A DNA stretch of 9,637 nt from an uncultured Oscillospiraceae bacterium (GTDB taxonomy: Bacteria; Bacillota; Clostridia; Oscillospirales; Oscillospiraceae): the NCBI GenBank assembly GCA_900756575.1, contig CAAEKQ010000135.1, positions 1 to 9,637 on the forward strand. The letters run 5' to 3'. A program made the position numbers and the translations under genes. Each line of letters starts with the position of its first letter. The stretch's first letter is position 1. The notes below the pieces were generated by a model that was not told the origin of the DNA, did not search any database, and saw only the letters and a program-made list of their open reading frames with translations. Below, one piece after another: positions 1 to 7,200 of this stretch.

Positions 1-114
1 CGCCGCGGCCTGCTGAAGATGGTTGGTAAGCGCCGCAACCTGCTGGACTACCTGGCAAAGAAGGACATCAACCGTTACCGTGCCCTGATTGCAAAGCTGG
101 GCCTGCGTAAGTAA
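1..114 (+). CDS. rpsO: 30S ribosomal protein S15, C-terminal part (partial)
   Basis: The window opens inside this gene; 37 codons and a TAA stop remain. The translation runs RRGLLKMVGKRRNLLDYLAK and ends ALIAKLGLRK, the well-conserved C-terminal helix region of bacterial ribosomal protein S15 (whole protein about 88-90 residues). S15 binds the central domain of 16S rRNA and helps assemble the 30S platform. Its position just upstream of pnp matches the rpsO-pnp arrangement seen in many bacteria. A hairpin terminator follows 41 bases after the stop, so transcription into pnp is probably partly attenuated rather than freely continuous. The N-terminal half is outside the window. Confidence 0.95.
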   Translation, partial: RRGLLKMVGKRRNLLDYLAKKDINRYRALIAKLGLRK

Positions 115-154
115 TCTGTCCGTCCCACAGGCGTGATCCCATACTGCGTCACGA

Positions 155-185
155 AGGGCGGCTCATTGATTTGAGCCGCCCCTTT
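155..185 (+). terminator. Intrinsic terminator after rpsO
   Basis: A perfect 10-bp stem, GGGCGGCTCA (156-165) and TGAGCCGCCC (172-181), encloses a six-base loop and is followed by a short, weak T tract (CTTTG). The GC-rich stem is strong but the tail is poor, so partial read-through into pnp is plausible. Confidence 0.75.
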
Positions 186-238
186 GTAACCGGTCTATTC
201 ACCACTGGCACAATTCGTGTAACAACCCCATCCACTCT

Positions 239-318
239 GGTACAGGAATCGTTTTAGCAGTTGAAAGAGTGTCCGGGCATCGCCCAGCTGCTGTTTCAAG
301 TGCTAAACTTCCTGTGCC
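239..318 (+). promoter_or_regulatory. Long hairpin in the pnp 5' leader, candidate RNase III/PNPase control element
   Basis: Seen in the sequence: GGTACAGGAA (239-248) pairs with TTCCTGTGCC (309-318) with one T-G wobble. G251 pairs with C308, TTTAGCA (253-259) with TGCTAAA (301-307), and TTGAAA (261-266) with TTTCAA (294-299). Interruptions are a TC bulge (249-250), a single T bulge (252) and one G-G mismatch (260/300). The top carries GGGC (275-278) and GCCC (282-285). That is about 28 pairs in 80 bases. The pnp ribosome binding site (334-339) lies outside and stays free. Known: in E. coli the pnp leader forms a long stem cut by RNase III, after which PNPase represses its own mRNA. That the same happens here is inference from layout only. 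Confidence 0.6.
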
Positions 319-333
319 GCACATCAAAATTAC

Positions 334-339
334 AGGAGG
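334..339 (+). promoter_or_regulatory. Ribosome binding site of pnp (fixes the start at 347)
   Basis: AGGAGG lies seven bases before the ATG at 347. The reading frame is open back to a GTG at 269, but that codon sits in the loop of the leader hairpin with no ribosome binding site. Homology to PNPase also begins only at the ATG at 347. Confidence 0.9.
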
Positions 340-346
340 TTTTTTC

Positions 347-2467
347 ATGGTAACCAAAAAGGAATTCCCCAACCGTCATGTATTCCAGACGGAAATCGGT
401 GGCCGTCCCCTCACCGTCATCACCGGCCAGGTGGCCGAGCTGTGCAACGGCGAGTGCATCTGCCGTTACGGCGACACCGTGGTGCTCACCACCGTTGTTG
501 CTTCCTCTGCCCCCAAGTCCGGCATCGACTATTTCCCCCTCACCATCGACTTTGAGGAGCGGATGTACTCCGTGGGCCGCATCCCCGGCGCTTATCTCCG
601 CCGTGAGGGCCGTCCCTCCGAGCGTGGCGTTCTGGTAAGCCGTCTGATTGACCGCCCCATGCGCCCCTTTTTTGATGACGATCTCCGCAATGATGTAGTC
701 GTCACCTGCACCTCTCTGTCCAACGACAAGGACAACTCCATCGAAGTCGTTGCTTCTCTGGGTGCCTTCATCGCCACCGCTTACTCCGACGTACCGTGGA
801 ACGGCCCCATGGCGACCACTCAGGTTGCCTATGTGGACGGCGAGTATGTGGTCAACCCCAGCTATGACCAGCACCAGCGTGCTGATATGTTCGTCACCAT
901 CGCTTCCACCGCAGAAAAGGTGGTTATGATCGAGACCGAAGCCAACGAGATTCCTGAGGACATCCTCCTGGGCGGCATCAAGCTGGCCCACGAGACCAAC
1001 CAGAAGATCGTTGCCTTCATCAACGAGATCGTGGCCGAGATCGGCAAGCCCAAGTTCTCCTTCGAGAAGGCTGCCGTCAACTATGACCTGCTCAATGACC
1101 TGATGGAGTACGGTCTCCCCCAGATCGAATATGCCCTGGACACCGACGACAAGAACGTCCGGGAGGAGCGTCTGGCTGCCATCCGTCTGGACTTCGCCGA
1201 GAAGTTCAAGGACAAGTACGAGGACTATGACCAGCACATTGAGGTCTGCCTCTACAAGATGCAGAAGAAGGTTGTCAAGAAGTGGCTCATGGCCGGCAAG
1301 CGTGTAGATGGCCGCCGCACCGACGAGATCCGTCCTCTGGCTGCCGAGGTTGGTGTTCTGCCCAGAGTTCACGGCTCCGGCCTGTTCACCCGTGGTCAGA
1401 CTCAGGTGCTCTCCGTATGCACCCTGGCTTCCCTTTCCATGATGCAGAAGCTGGACACCATCTTCCCCGAGGAGTCTAAGCGCTGGATGCATCACTACAA
1501 TATGCCCGCCTACTCCACCGGCGAAGCCCGGGGCAGCCGCTCCACCTCCCGCCGCGAGTACGGTCACGGCGCACTGGTTGAGAAGGCGCTGGCTCCTGTG
1601 CTCCCCTCCGTGGAGGAGTTCCCCTATGCCATCCGCGTTGTCTCCGACGTACTGTCTTCCAACGGCTCCACCTCTCAGGGCTCCATCTGCGGCACCACTC
1701 TGGCTCTGATGGACGCCGGTGTTCCCATTAAGCGGCCCGTTGCCGGTATCTCCTGCGGCCTGATTTCCGAGGGTGACAAGTTCCGCACCTTCATCGACAT
1801 TCAGGGCGTAGAGGACTTCCACGGTGAGATGGACTTCAAGGTTGCCGGTACCGTCAAGGGCGTTACCGCCATCCAGATGGATCTCAAGAACGACGGCCTG
1901 ACCATGGAGATCATTGCCGACGCGCTGGAGAACTGCCGCAAGGCTCGTCTGGAGATTCTGGATCAGATCATGCTGCCCTGCATCGCTGAGCCCCGCAAGG
2001 AAGTCAGCGAGTATGCACCCAAGATGATCTCCATGAAGATCCCCGTGGAGAAGATCCGCGAGGTCATCGGCTCCGGCGGCAAGACCATTCAGAAGATCAC
2101 TGCTGAGACCGGCGCCAAGATCGACATCGACGACGACGGCTCCATCTTCATCTCCGCTGTGGACGCTTCCTCCTGCAAGGCTGCCAAGGCTGCCATCGAC
2201 AACATCTGCTTTGTTCCCGAGGTTGGCAAGCTGTACTACGGCAAGGTCGTCCGGATCATCCCCATCGGCGCATTTGTTGAGCTGGTGCCCGGCAAGGACG
2301 GCATGATCCACATCTCCAAGCTGGAGAATCACCGGGTCGAGAAGGTCGAGGACGTACTGAACGTCGGCGACATGACCTGGGTTAAGGTGACCGACATCGA
2401 TGAAAAGGGTCGCGTCAACCTCTCCCGCCGGGATGCGCTGAAGGAAATGGCAAAGAACAAGCAGTAA
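347..2467 (+). CDS. pnp: Polyribonucleotide nucleotidyltransferase (PNPase)
   Basis: 706 residues, the usual PNPase length. The enzyme degrades RNA 3' to 5' by phosphorolysis, releasing nucleoside diphosphates, as a cytoplasmic trimer. Domains in order: first RNase PH-like domain (about 10-220), helical linker, second RNase PH-like domain (about 315-540, starting near VDGRRTDEIRP), KH domain (about 555-615, with the GSGG RNA-binding loop), and S1 domain (about 625-700, with GAFVELVPGKDGMIHIS). Active-site blocks are present: SRSTSRREYGHG, SNGSTSQGSICG and EDFHGEMDFKVAG. The last keeps the two aspartates matching E. coli D486 and D492; the residue at the D490 place is Glu. ATG at 347 is chosen from its ribosome binding site. 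A long hairpin in the leader suggests post-transcriptional control. TTA, CTA and TCA codons are absent from 347 to about 2332, which leaves a long meaningless antisense reading frame. Confidence 0.98.
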   Translation: MVTKKEFPNRHVFQTEIGGRPLTVITGQVAELCNGECICRYGDTVVLTTVVASSAPKSGIDYFPLTIDFEERMYSVGRIPGAYLRREGRPSERGVLVSRLIDRPMRPFFDDDLRNDVVVTCTSLSNDKDNSIEVVASLGAFIATAYSDVPWNGPMATTQVAYVDGEYVVNPSYDQHQRADMFVTIASTAEKVVMIETEANEIPEDILLGGIKLAHETNQKIVAFINEIVAEIGKPKFSFEKAAVNYDLLNDLMEYGLPQIEYALDTDDKNVREERLAAIRLDFAEKFKDKYEDYDQHIEVCLYKMQKKVVKKWLMAGKRVDGRRTDEIRPLAAEVGVLPRVHGSGLFTRGQTQVLSVCTLASLSMMQKLDTIFPEESKRWMHHYNMPAYSTGEARGSRSTSRREYGHGALVEKALAPVLPSVEEFPYAIRVVSDVLSSNGSTSQGSICGTTLALMDAGVPIKRPVAGISCGLISEGDKFRTFIDIQGVEDFHGEMDFKVAGTVKGVTAIQMDLKNDGLTMEIIADALENCRKARLEILDQIMLPCIAEPRKEVSEYAPKMISMKIPVEKIREVIGSGGKTIQKITAETGAKIDIDDDGSIFISAVDASSCKAAKAAIDNICFVPEVGKLYYGKVVRIIPIGAFVELVPGKDGMIHISKLENHRVEKVEDVLNVGDMTWVKVTDIDEKGRVNLSRRDALKEMAKNKQ

Positions 2468-2480
2468 TCACCGATTCATC

Positions 2481-2511
2481 AAGGACTGCCCAATTTCGGG
2501 CAGTCCTTTTT
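2481..2511 (+). terminator. Strong intrinsic terminator after pnp
   Basis: GGACTGCCC (2483-2491) and GGGCAGTCC (2498-2506) form a perfect 9-bp stem with a six-base loop, followed at once by five Ts (2507-2511). Flanking AA and TT can extend the stem to 11 bp. Confidence 0.95.
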
Positions 2512-2535
2512 GTTGCTTTTTCCGGGATTTTTCCC

Positions 2536-2564
2536 TTGCAATTTCGTGGAAAAAGTGTCATAAT
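2536..2564 (+). promoter_or_regulatory. Sigma-A promoter for mgtE and its leader
   Basis: TTGCAA (2536-2541), a 17-base spacer, then CATAAT (2559-2564), with a T-rich stretch after it. Transcription would start near 2571, giving a leader of about 260 bases before mgtE. This is the only good promoter seen between the pnp terminator and mgtE. Confidence 0.75.
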
Positions 2565-2608
2565 AGTTTGGCTCGAAAAGAGCAGACTTTTATTGTGAGG
2601 TGAACACC

Positions 2609-2698
2609 ATGTACGACTGTGACAGTATTGGGCGAAGGCGGGAGTCTGACGTTCCCATACGGATGCCGGCATGGTTTGCCGCACATTCCATTGGATAG
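2609..2698 (+). CDS. Possible 29-residue leader peptide upstream of mgtE
   Basis: An ATG at 2609 has an AGGTGA ribosome-binding sequence (2598-2603) five bases upstream and begins about 38 bases after the predicted transcription start. It runs 29 codons to TAG at 2696-2698. The peptide starts MYDCDSIGRRRESDVP and is rich in acidic residues, arginine and proline. For comparison, the known Mg2+-responsive leader peptide MgtL of Salmonella also mixes acidic, proline and arginine residues, but there is no alignable similarity. The ORF overlaps the folded RNA element at 2630-2713, so the open frame could be chance. Start signals are good; coding is unproven. Confidence 0.35.
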   Translation: MYDCDSIGRRRESDVPIRMPAWFAAHSIG

Positions 2699-2713
2699 AC
2701 TTGTCATTCGCCC
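2630..2713 (+). ncRNA. Structured leader RNA element upstream of mgtE, not recognised
   Basis: Nested pairings can be read directly. GGGCGAA (2630-2636) pairs with TTCGCCC (2707-2713). AGTCT (2643-2647) pairs with AGACT (2697-2701) across an internal loop. Inside is a hairpin CGGCA (2667-2671) with TGCCG (2677-2681), extended by ATG (2663-2665) with CAT (2684-2686) and GG with CC. An alternative GGGA/TCCC pair (2640-2643 with 2653-2656) competes with the second stem. Genes for MgtE transporters in Firmicutes are often controlled by the M-box (ykoK) magnesium riboswitch, but I could not fit this leader to its conserved core (such as GGTGAGGCTCCT). It may be a divergent M-box, another regulatory RNA, or simply a foldable leader. 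Confidence 0.4.
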
Positions 2714-2741
2714 TGGTTTCCCCATACACAGCCGCAGAGTG

Positions 2742-2777
2742 CTGATCTGCCCGCTTTGGTGAGATCAGGGGCTTTTT
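2742..2777 (+). terminator. Attenuator-like hairpin in the mgtE leader
   Basis: CTGATCT (2742-2748) pairs with AGATCAG (2762-2768), followed by GGGC and then five Ts (2773-2777). The four-base gap before the T run makes it imperfect as a terminator. GCAGA (2734-2738) can instead pair with TCTGC (2746-2750), which would break the stem, so two exclusive states are possible. It sits between the promoter and mgtE, where transcription attenuation would act. Confidence 0.4.
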
Positions 2778-2817
2778 GCGCCTGCATGCAGGTCAGCCTC
2801 CCGTGAACCCAAATTTC

Positions 2818-2824
2818 AAGGAGG
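2818..2824 (+). promoter_or_regulatory. Ribosome binding site of mgtE (chooses the second of two ATGs)
   Basis: AAGGAGG is two bases before an in-frame ATG at 2827 and eight bases before the ATG at 2833. Only the second spacing is normal, so the start is placed at 2833 (the first would add Met-Cys). Confidence 0.85.
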
Positions 2825-2832
2825 TTATGTGT

Positions 2833-4233
2833 ATGACAAAGCTTGGTCGGAACTTCAGCATGACGGGCAATCAGGATGCCATCGTAAAGGTACTGCAGGG
2901 CAGCACCTCCCCGGCTCTGATGGCACATCAGTTGGAGCAGTTCCACGAAAATGACATTGCGGCGGTTCTTCCGCTGCTCAGCGCCGCCCAGCGAAAAAAG
3001 CTGCTGCGGGTGCTGAATCCCGAAACCCTTTCCACCGTATTTTCCTATGTGGACGAGCCCGCCCCGCTTCTGGAGGCATTGGACATCCGAAAAGCCGTGG
3101 ACATCGTCTCCGGCATGGAAGCCGACGATGCGGTAGACGTGCTCCGTCAGCTCAGCAAGGAAAAGCGGGACGCCCTGCTGGACATCATGCCCGCAGAGCA
3201 GAAAAAAGACATTCTGCTGGTTGCATCCTACGACGAGGATGAGATCGGCAGCTATATGACCACCGATTTTATCCAGGTTCCTCTGAACGACACTGCCGAG
3301 GCCGCCATGGCCGCCCTGTCGGAGCAGGCCAAGGATACCGACAACATCTCCACTCTCTATGTTCTGGCCCTGGACGGCACATTCTTCGGCGCACTTCCCT
3401 TGCGGGATCTGCTGATCGCGCCAAAAACCTCTACGGTGCAGGATCTCTGTCAGACCTCTTACCCTTACGTCTATGGCCGGGAGCAGTTGGACGATTGTAT
3501 GGAAACCCTGAAGGACTACTCCGAGGACTCCATTCCCGTGCTGGACGCGCAGAACCGCGTGCTGGGCATTGTCACCGCCCAAGACCTGATTGAGGTTTCC
3601 GACCAGGAGATGGGCGAGGATTACGCAAAGTTGGCAGGTCTGACTGCGGAAAATGACCTGAAGGAATCCGTGCTGCAAAGTACTCGGAAGCGCCTTCCCT
3701 GGCTGATTATCCTGCTGGCCCTAGGCCTGGTGGTCAGCTCCGTGGTAGGCATTTTCGAGGGCGTTGTAGCCCAGCTGCCGCTGATCATCTGCTTCCAGTC
3801 CCTGGTGCTTGACATGGCCGGTAACGTTGGTACCCAATCCCTGGCCGTTACCATCCGGGTACTCACCGACGAGACCATTCCCGTGCGGACCCGGCTGCGA
3901 TTGATCCCCCGCGAAACAAAGGTTGGCCTGCTCAACGGTACGCTTTTGGGCATCCTGAGCTTTGTGTGCATCGGACTGTATCTGCTGGCGGCAAAGGGGC
4001 AGACCATTCATATGTCCTTTGCCATTTCCGGCTGCATTGGCATTGCGCTGATGGTTGCCATGGCCGTTTCGGCGCTGTTCGGCACCGTGATCCCCATGTG
4101 CTTCAAGAAAATCGGCATCGACCCCGCTGTGGCCTCCGGCCCCCTGATCACCACCGTCAACGACCTGATCGCCGTTGTAGTGTACTACGGGCTCACCTGG
4201 ATTTTCCTGATTGAGGTTTTTCATCTGGTATAA
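2833..4233 (+). CDS. mgtE: Magnesium transporter MgtE
   Basis: 466 residues, typical of MgtE, a dimeric Mg2+ channel of the inner membrane gated by cytoplasmic Mg2+ binding. Order of parts: an alpha-helical N domain (about 20-130, with repeats such as MEADDAVDVLRQL), two CBS domains (about 135-195 and 198-256, the second ending SIPVLDAQNRVLGIVTAQDL), a linking helix (about 260-288), and five membrane segments from about residue 288 to 465. Conserved pore-region features are LDMAGNVGTQSLAVTIR (about 326-342) and GIDPAVASGPLITTVNDL near 428-445. Asp444 in the latter is the likely equivalent of the pore Asp of Thermus MgtE. The gene has its own promoter (2536-2564) and a long leader that may sense conditions. 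It ends at a shared terminator with the convergent SLH gene. The family call is secure; substrate preference for Mg2+ over Co2+ is by family. Confidence 0.96.
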   Translation: MTKLGRNFSMTGNQDAIVKVLQGSTSPALMAHQLEQFHENDIAAVLPLLSAAQRKKLLRVLNPETLSTVFSYVDEPAPLLEALDIRKAVDIVSGMEADDAVDVLRQLSKEKRDALLDIMPAEQKKDILLVASYDEDEIGSYMTTDFIQVPLNDTAEAAMAALSEQAKDTDNISTLYVLALDGTFFGALPLRDLLIAPKTSTVQDLCQTSYPYVYGREQLDDCMETLKDYSEDSIPVLDAQNRVLGIVTAQDLIEVSDQEMGEDYAKLAGLTAENDLKESVLQSTRKRLPWLIILLALGLVVSSVVGIFEGVVAQLPLIICFQSLVLDMAGNVGTQSLAVTIRVLTDETIPVRTRLRLIPRETKVGLLNGTLLGILSFVCIGLYLLAAKGQTIHMSFAISGCIGIALMVAMAVSALFGTVIPMCFKKIGIDPAVASGPLITTVNDLIAVVVYYGLTWIFLIEVFHLV

Positions 4234-4239
4234 CAAAAG

Positions 4240-4273
4240 AACCCCCGAAGCAGTTTTTCTGCTTCGGGGGTTT
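4240..4273. terminator. Bidirectional terminator between mgtE and the SLH gene
   Basis: AACCCCCGAAGCAG (4240-4253) and CTGCTTCGGGGGTT (4259-4272) form a perfect 14-bp stem with a five-T loop. Read on the plus strand it ends in TTT after mgtE. Read on the minus strand it ends in TTCTTTTGTT after the SLH gene. It therefore serves both convergent genes. Confidence 0.93.
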
Positions 4274-4289
4274 GCGCGTTACGGGATTT

Positions 4290-7200
4290 TTACTTGGTCA
4301 TTTCTCTCCAAAGGAGGGTTACGATCTGCGCACGAGTGCAGCTCTTGTAGGGCTCGAAGGTGGTTTCGGTGGTACCAAGGGTAACACGCTCCTGTGCGGC
4401 CCAAAGTACTGCATCAGAGAAGAAGCGATTTTCGGGCACATCCGTGAAGGGGCACTCGCCCTTCACCTCAGGGCTGCCCTGGAACCGCCACAGCAGCGTA
4501 ACAGCCTGCGCACGGTTGCAGGTTTCGTTGGGGCTGAAGGTGGTTGCCGTGGTGCCCTTGGTGATGCCGTTCTCCACGGCCCACTGCACCGCATTGTAGT
4601 AATAGCAGCCCTTCTTCACATCAGTAAAGGGCATTTCGGTGCTCTTGGGAGCGGGTCTGCCGGCTGCACGCCACAGGAATGCCACAATCTGCGCACGGGT
4701 GCAGGTGTTGTTCGGCTCAAAGGTGGTGGCGCTGGTGCCGTTGGTTACGCCGTTGTCCACAGCCCAAATCACGGCATCCTCATAGTAAGCGCCATCGGGT
4801 ACATCGGTAAAGGGATGCTTCAGGGCAAAGACTGCCTTAATCTCCACATCACCCTCGGGCATGGTGAACTTACCGTCCTTGATGGTCACGTCGCCGCTGA
4901 CCACCTGCCACTCCTTGAGACGATAGCGGGCGTCGGGGGTTGCGGTCAGGGTTACTTCGGTTCCGGGAGTGGCGGTGGTATAGTCTGCGGTGGCAGTACC
5001 ATTGCCCCCGGAGGTTACGGTGATCTGATAGTCGGTGGGCTCCAGCTTGCCAGGCCAATCGGCCAGGCGATAGACAGAGCCGCCGCGCACGGCGTTGCCG
5101 GGGATAAAGACCACATAATCATCGGTCACTGCGAAGTTACGCATGGTCTGGTTGGAATCGTCACCGAGGCCATTCAGGGTAACGGTGTCAATTTTGAAAT
5201 TATCACCGTCGGAATCCGTAGAAATCGCATAGGTGTCGCAGCCAACAACGGAATCCTTCACTGCATTCAGGCAGGTCAGGAGTGCCTTGAGCTGTTTTGC
5301 GTTCTCCTGGGTCAGGAGCTGATCCAGCACTTTCTGGAGTTCCTCGGGGAACTGGACATCGCCCTGCTCCATCAGCTTCTGATAATACTCGACCAGTGCG
5401 GCATAAGCCTTGGAGAAGATCTCAACATTCTCCTGGCCATTGGCGTCCACAAGGCCCGTAAGGTTGTTCATGCCATAGGTCATGCTAAGTGCCTCGGCGG
5501 CATCCTGGCCAGGCAGACTGCCAGGAACAATGCTGCCATCCCGAATGCCGGCAACCAGCTCAGCCTTTTGCTCGTCGGTCAGCGTAACGGCCGCAGGAGC
5601 CTGTGCGGCAATCTCGCTGTCTTCCAAAGCAAATTTCGCAGCAGCGGACACGCCGGACGCGCTCTCGTACTCATTTGCATCGTCAATTGCCTGCGCAACC
5701 AACGCCTCAGCCGCAGCTTCGTCCAGTGCCTTACCGGCAGGCGCCTCGGTGGAGTCCTTCTCCAGCAGCAGCTGGATCAGCACCTTCAGATAACTAATCT
5801 TCTCGGCCCACTCGTCCTTGTCCATCTTCAGAACGTCGCCGTTGGTGATCTTGATCATGGGGCGGAGCAGGGAGCCCTCGTCCAGGGTGCCCAGAAGCAT
5901 TACGCCGTCGTTGTCATCGGTCTTGTCCTCGTCCCAAATCTGGGTCATGGAGGTGTACTGGTTGATTCGGCTGCCGTGGCCGTTCAGGCCGGTGTAGCCG
6001 CTCTCCCAACCGGAAATAGAGCCGTCCGGGAAGGTCTTGGTTGTATCGCCAACCACAAGATCAATGTTGTAGTCCGCATCCATCCGGTAGAGGTTGACGG
6101 ACTGGGACAGCACCGTTGCCAGATGGACAAAATCCATGTTCAGCATGGGGTAAGTTGCCTGGGTCACGTCATTGTAGTCGCCGATATAGAGGTAGCCATT
6201 GTAGACCTCCATGGTGCAGATTGCAGCTGCAAACCGATTGGGGTCGATATTAAAGGTGTACATAGCGGGATCCACGTCCGCATGGTTGACGGTATCGTCC
6301 CACTGGTCGTCATCCGTATTACCGATAATCGGGGTCCAGGTCCAGGCATCCCGGTCAGAGGGAGATGCGCCGTCCTTCAAAGAGCCCTCGAGAATTGCGT
6401 AGCCCGCATAGCACTCGGTCTCCTCCAGGGTGTCGGGATCCACCGCAGTGTATTTTCCCTCGGTGGGGTTCAGGGTGGAGTGCAGCGCCTTCTGGCCTGC
6501 GTTGATGGCCATGTACAGCTTGCCGTTGTACTCGATCATCTGGTAGACCGTGCCGCCGTAGTTGGCGTCGTACATATGGTAAGCGGGGTAGTTGAGCAGC
6601 TCCTCGCTCTGCTCTGCAATCTCCTTAAACTCGGGGTTGCGCAGGGCGCTGTCGCCGTCTACCTTAATGCCCTTGAAGCTGCCGTCTGCATTGAAATCAT
6701 CGTCATCCGGGGTGTAGGCAATGATGTGTGCGCCGTCCTTCTGGGTAACGGAGGCAATCAGAGATCCCTTGTAAACCGAAATGGCACGGGGAATGGGGAA
6801 CACATAGGCTGCCTGCATCTGTCTGTATTCGTCCATCGTTACAGCCTGATAGACCGTGCGGAAGGAGTCATCCTCAGGGTTGACCTCGAAAATGGAGGGA
6901 ATGCCGGTTGCTGCGTCCGCTACACTCTCAGTTCCAACCTGGGTACCAATGAAATAGAAGCGGCCATTATACTCCACGGCGTTACGCAGGGTGACCTGAT
7001 AGCCGTTGACGGAGCCGGCCATAATAATCTTCGACTCGCCGGTCTTCACGTTCATCTTGAACAGAATGCCCTGGGTGGGAACAGGATGCTCGGTGTAGTA
7101 GTTATCGCCATAGAGCAGCCCGACAAAACTGTCAACCATCTTCTGGTTGTACTCCGCCGCATCGGGATCGTTGGTCTCATCCTTCAGCAGACCCATGGAC

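Noticed and set aside
182..238. Promoter between the rpsO terminator and pnp
   Set aside because: Hexamers such as TTGTAA (184) or GTAACA (219) lack a well-spaced partner; no pair is convincing, so pnp may depend on read-through or on a weak promoter.
269..346. N-terminal extension of pnp from a GTG at 269
   Set aside because: The GTG is in the loop of the leader hairpin, has no ribosome binding site, and the extra 26 residues do not belong to PNPase; AGGAGG supports ATG 347.
296..2332. Minus-strand open frame of 678 codons opposite pnp
   Set aside because: Same register effect as above opposite an unmistakable PNPase; the translation is Gly/Asp/Leu/His-rich shadow sequence.
2571..2740. Canonical M-box (ykoK) magnesium riboswitch
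   Set aside because: The position is right but the conserved core segments could not be located by eye, so it is not called as such.
2776..2787. CCTGCATGCAGG palindrome (about 2780-2791) before mgtE as an operator
   Set aside because: It is a short self-complementary word well downstream of the promoter with no partner sites; likely chance or minor leader structure.
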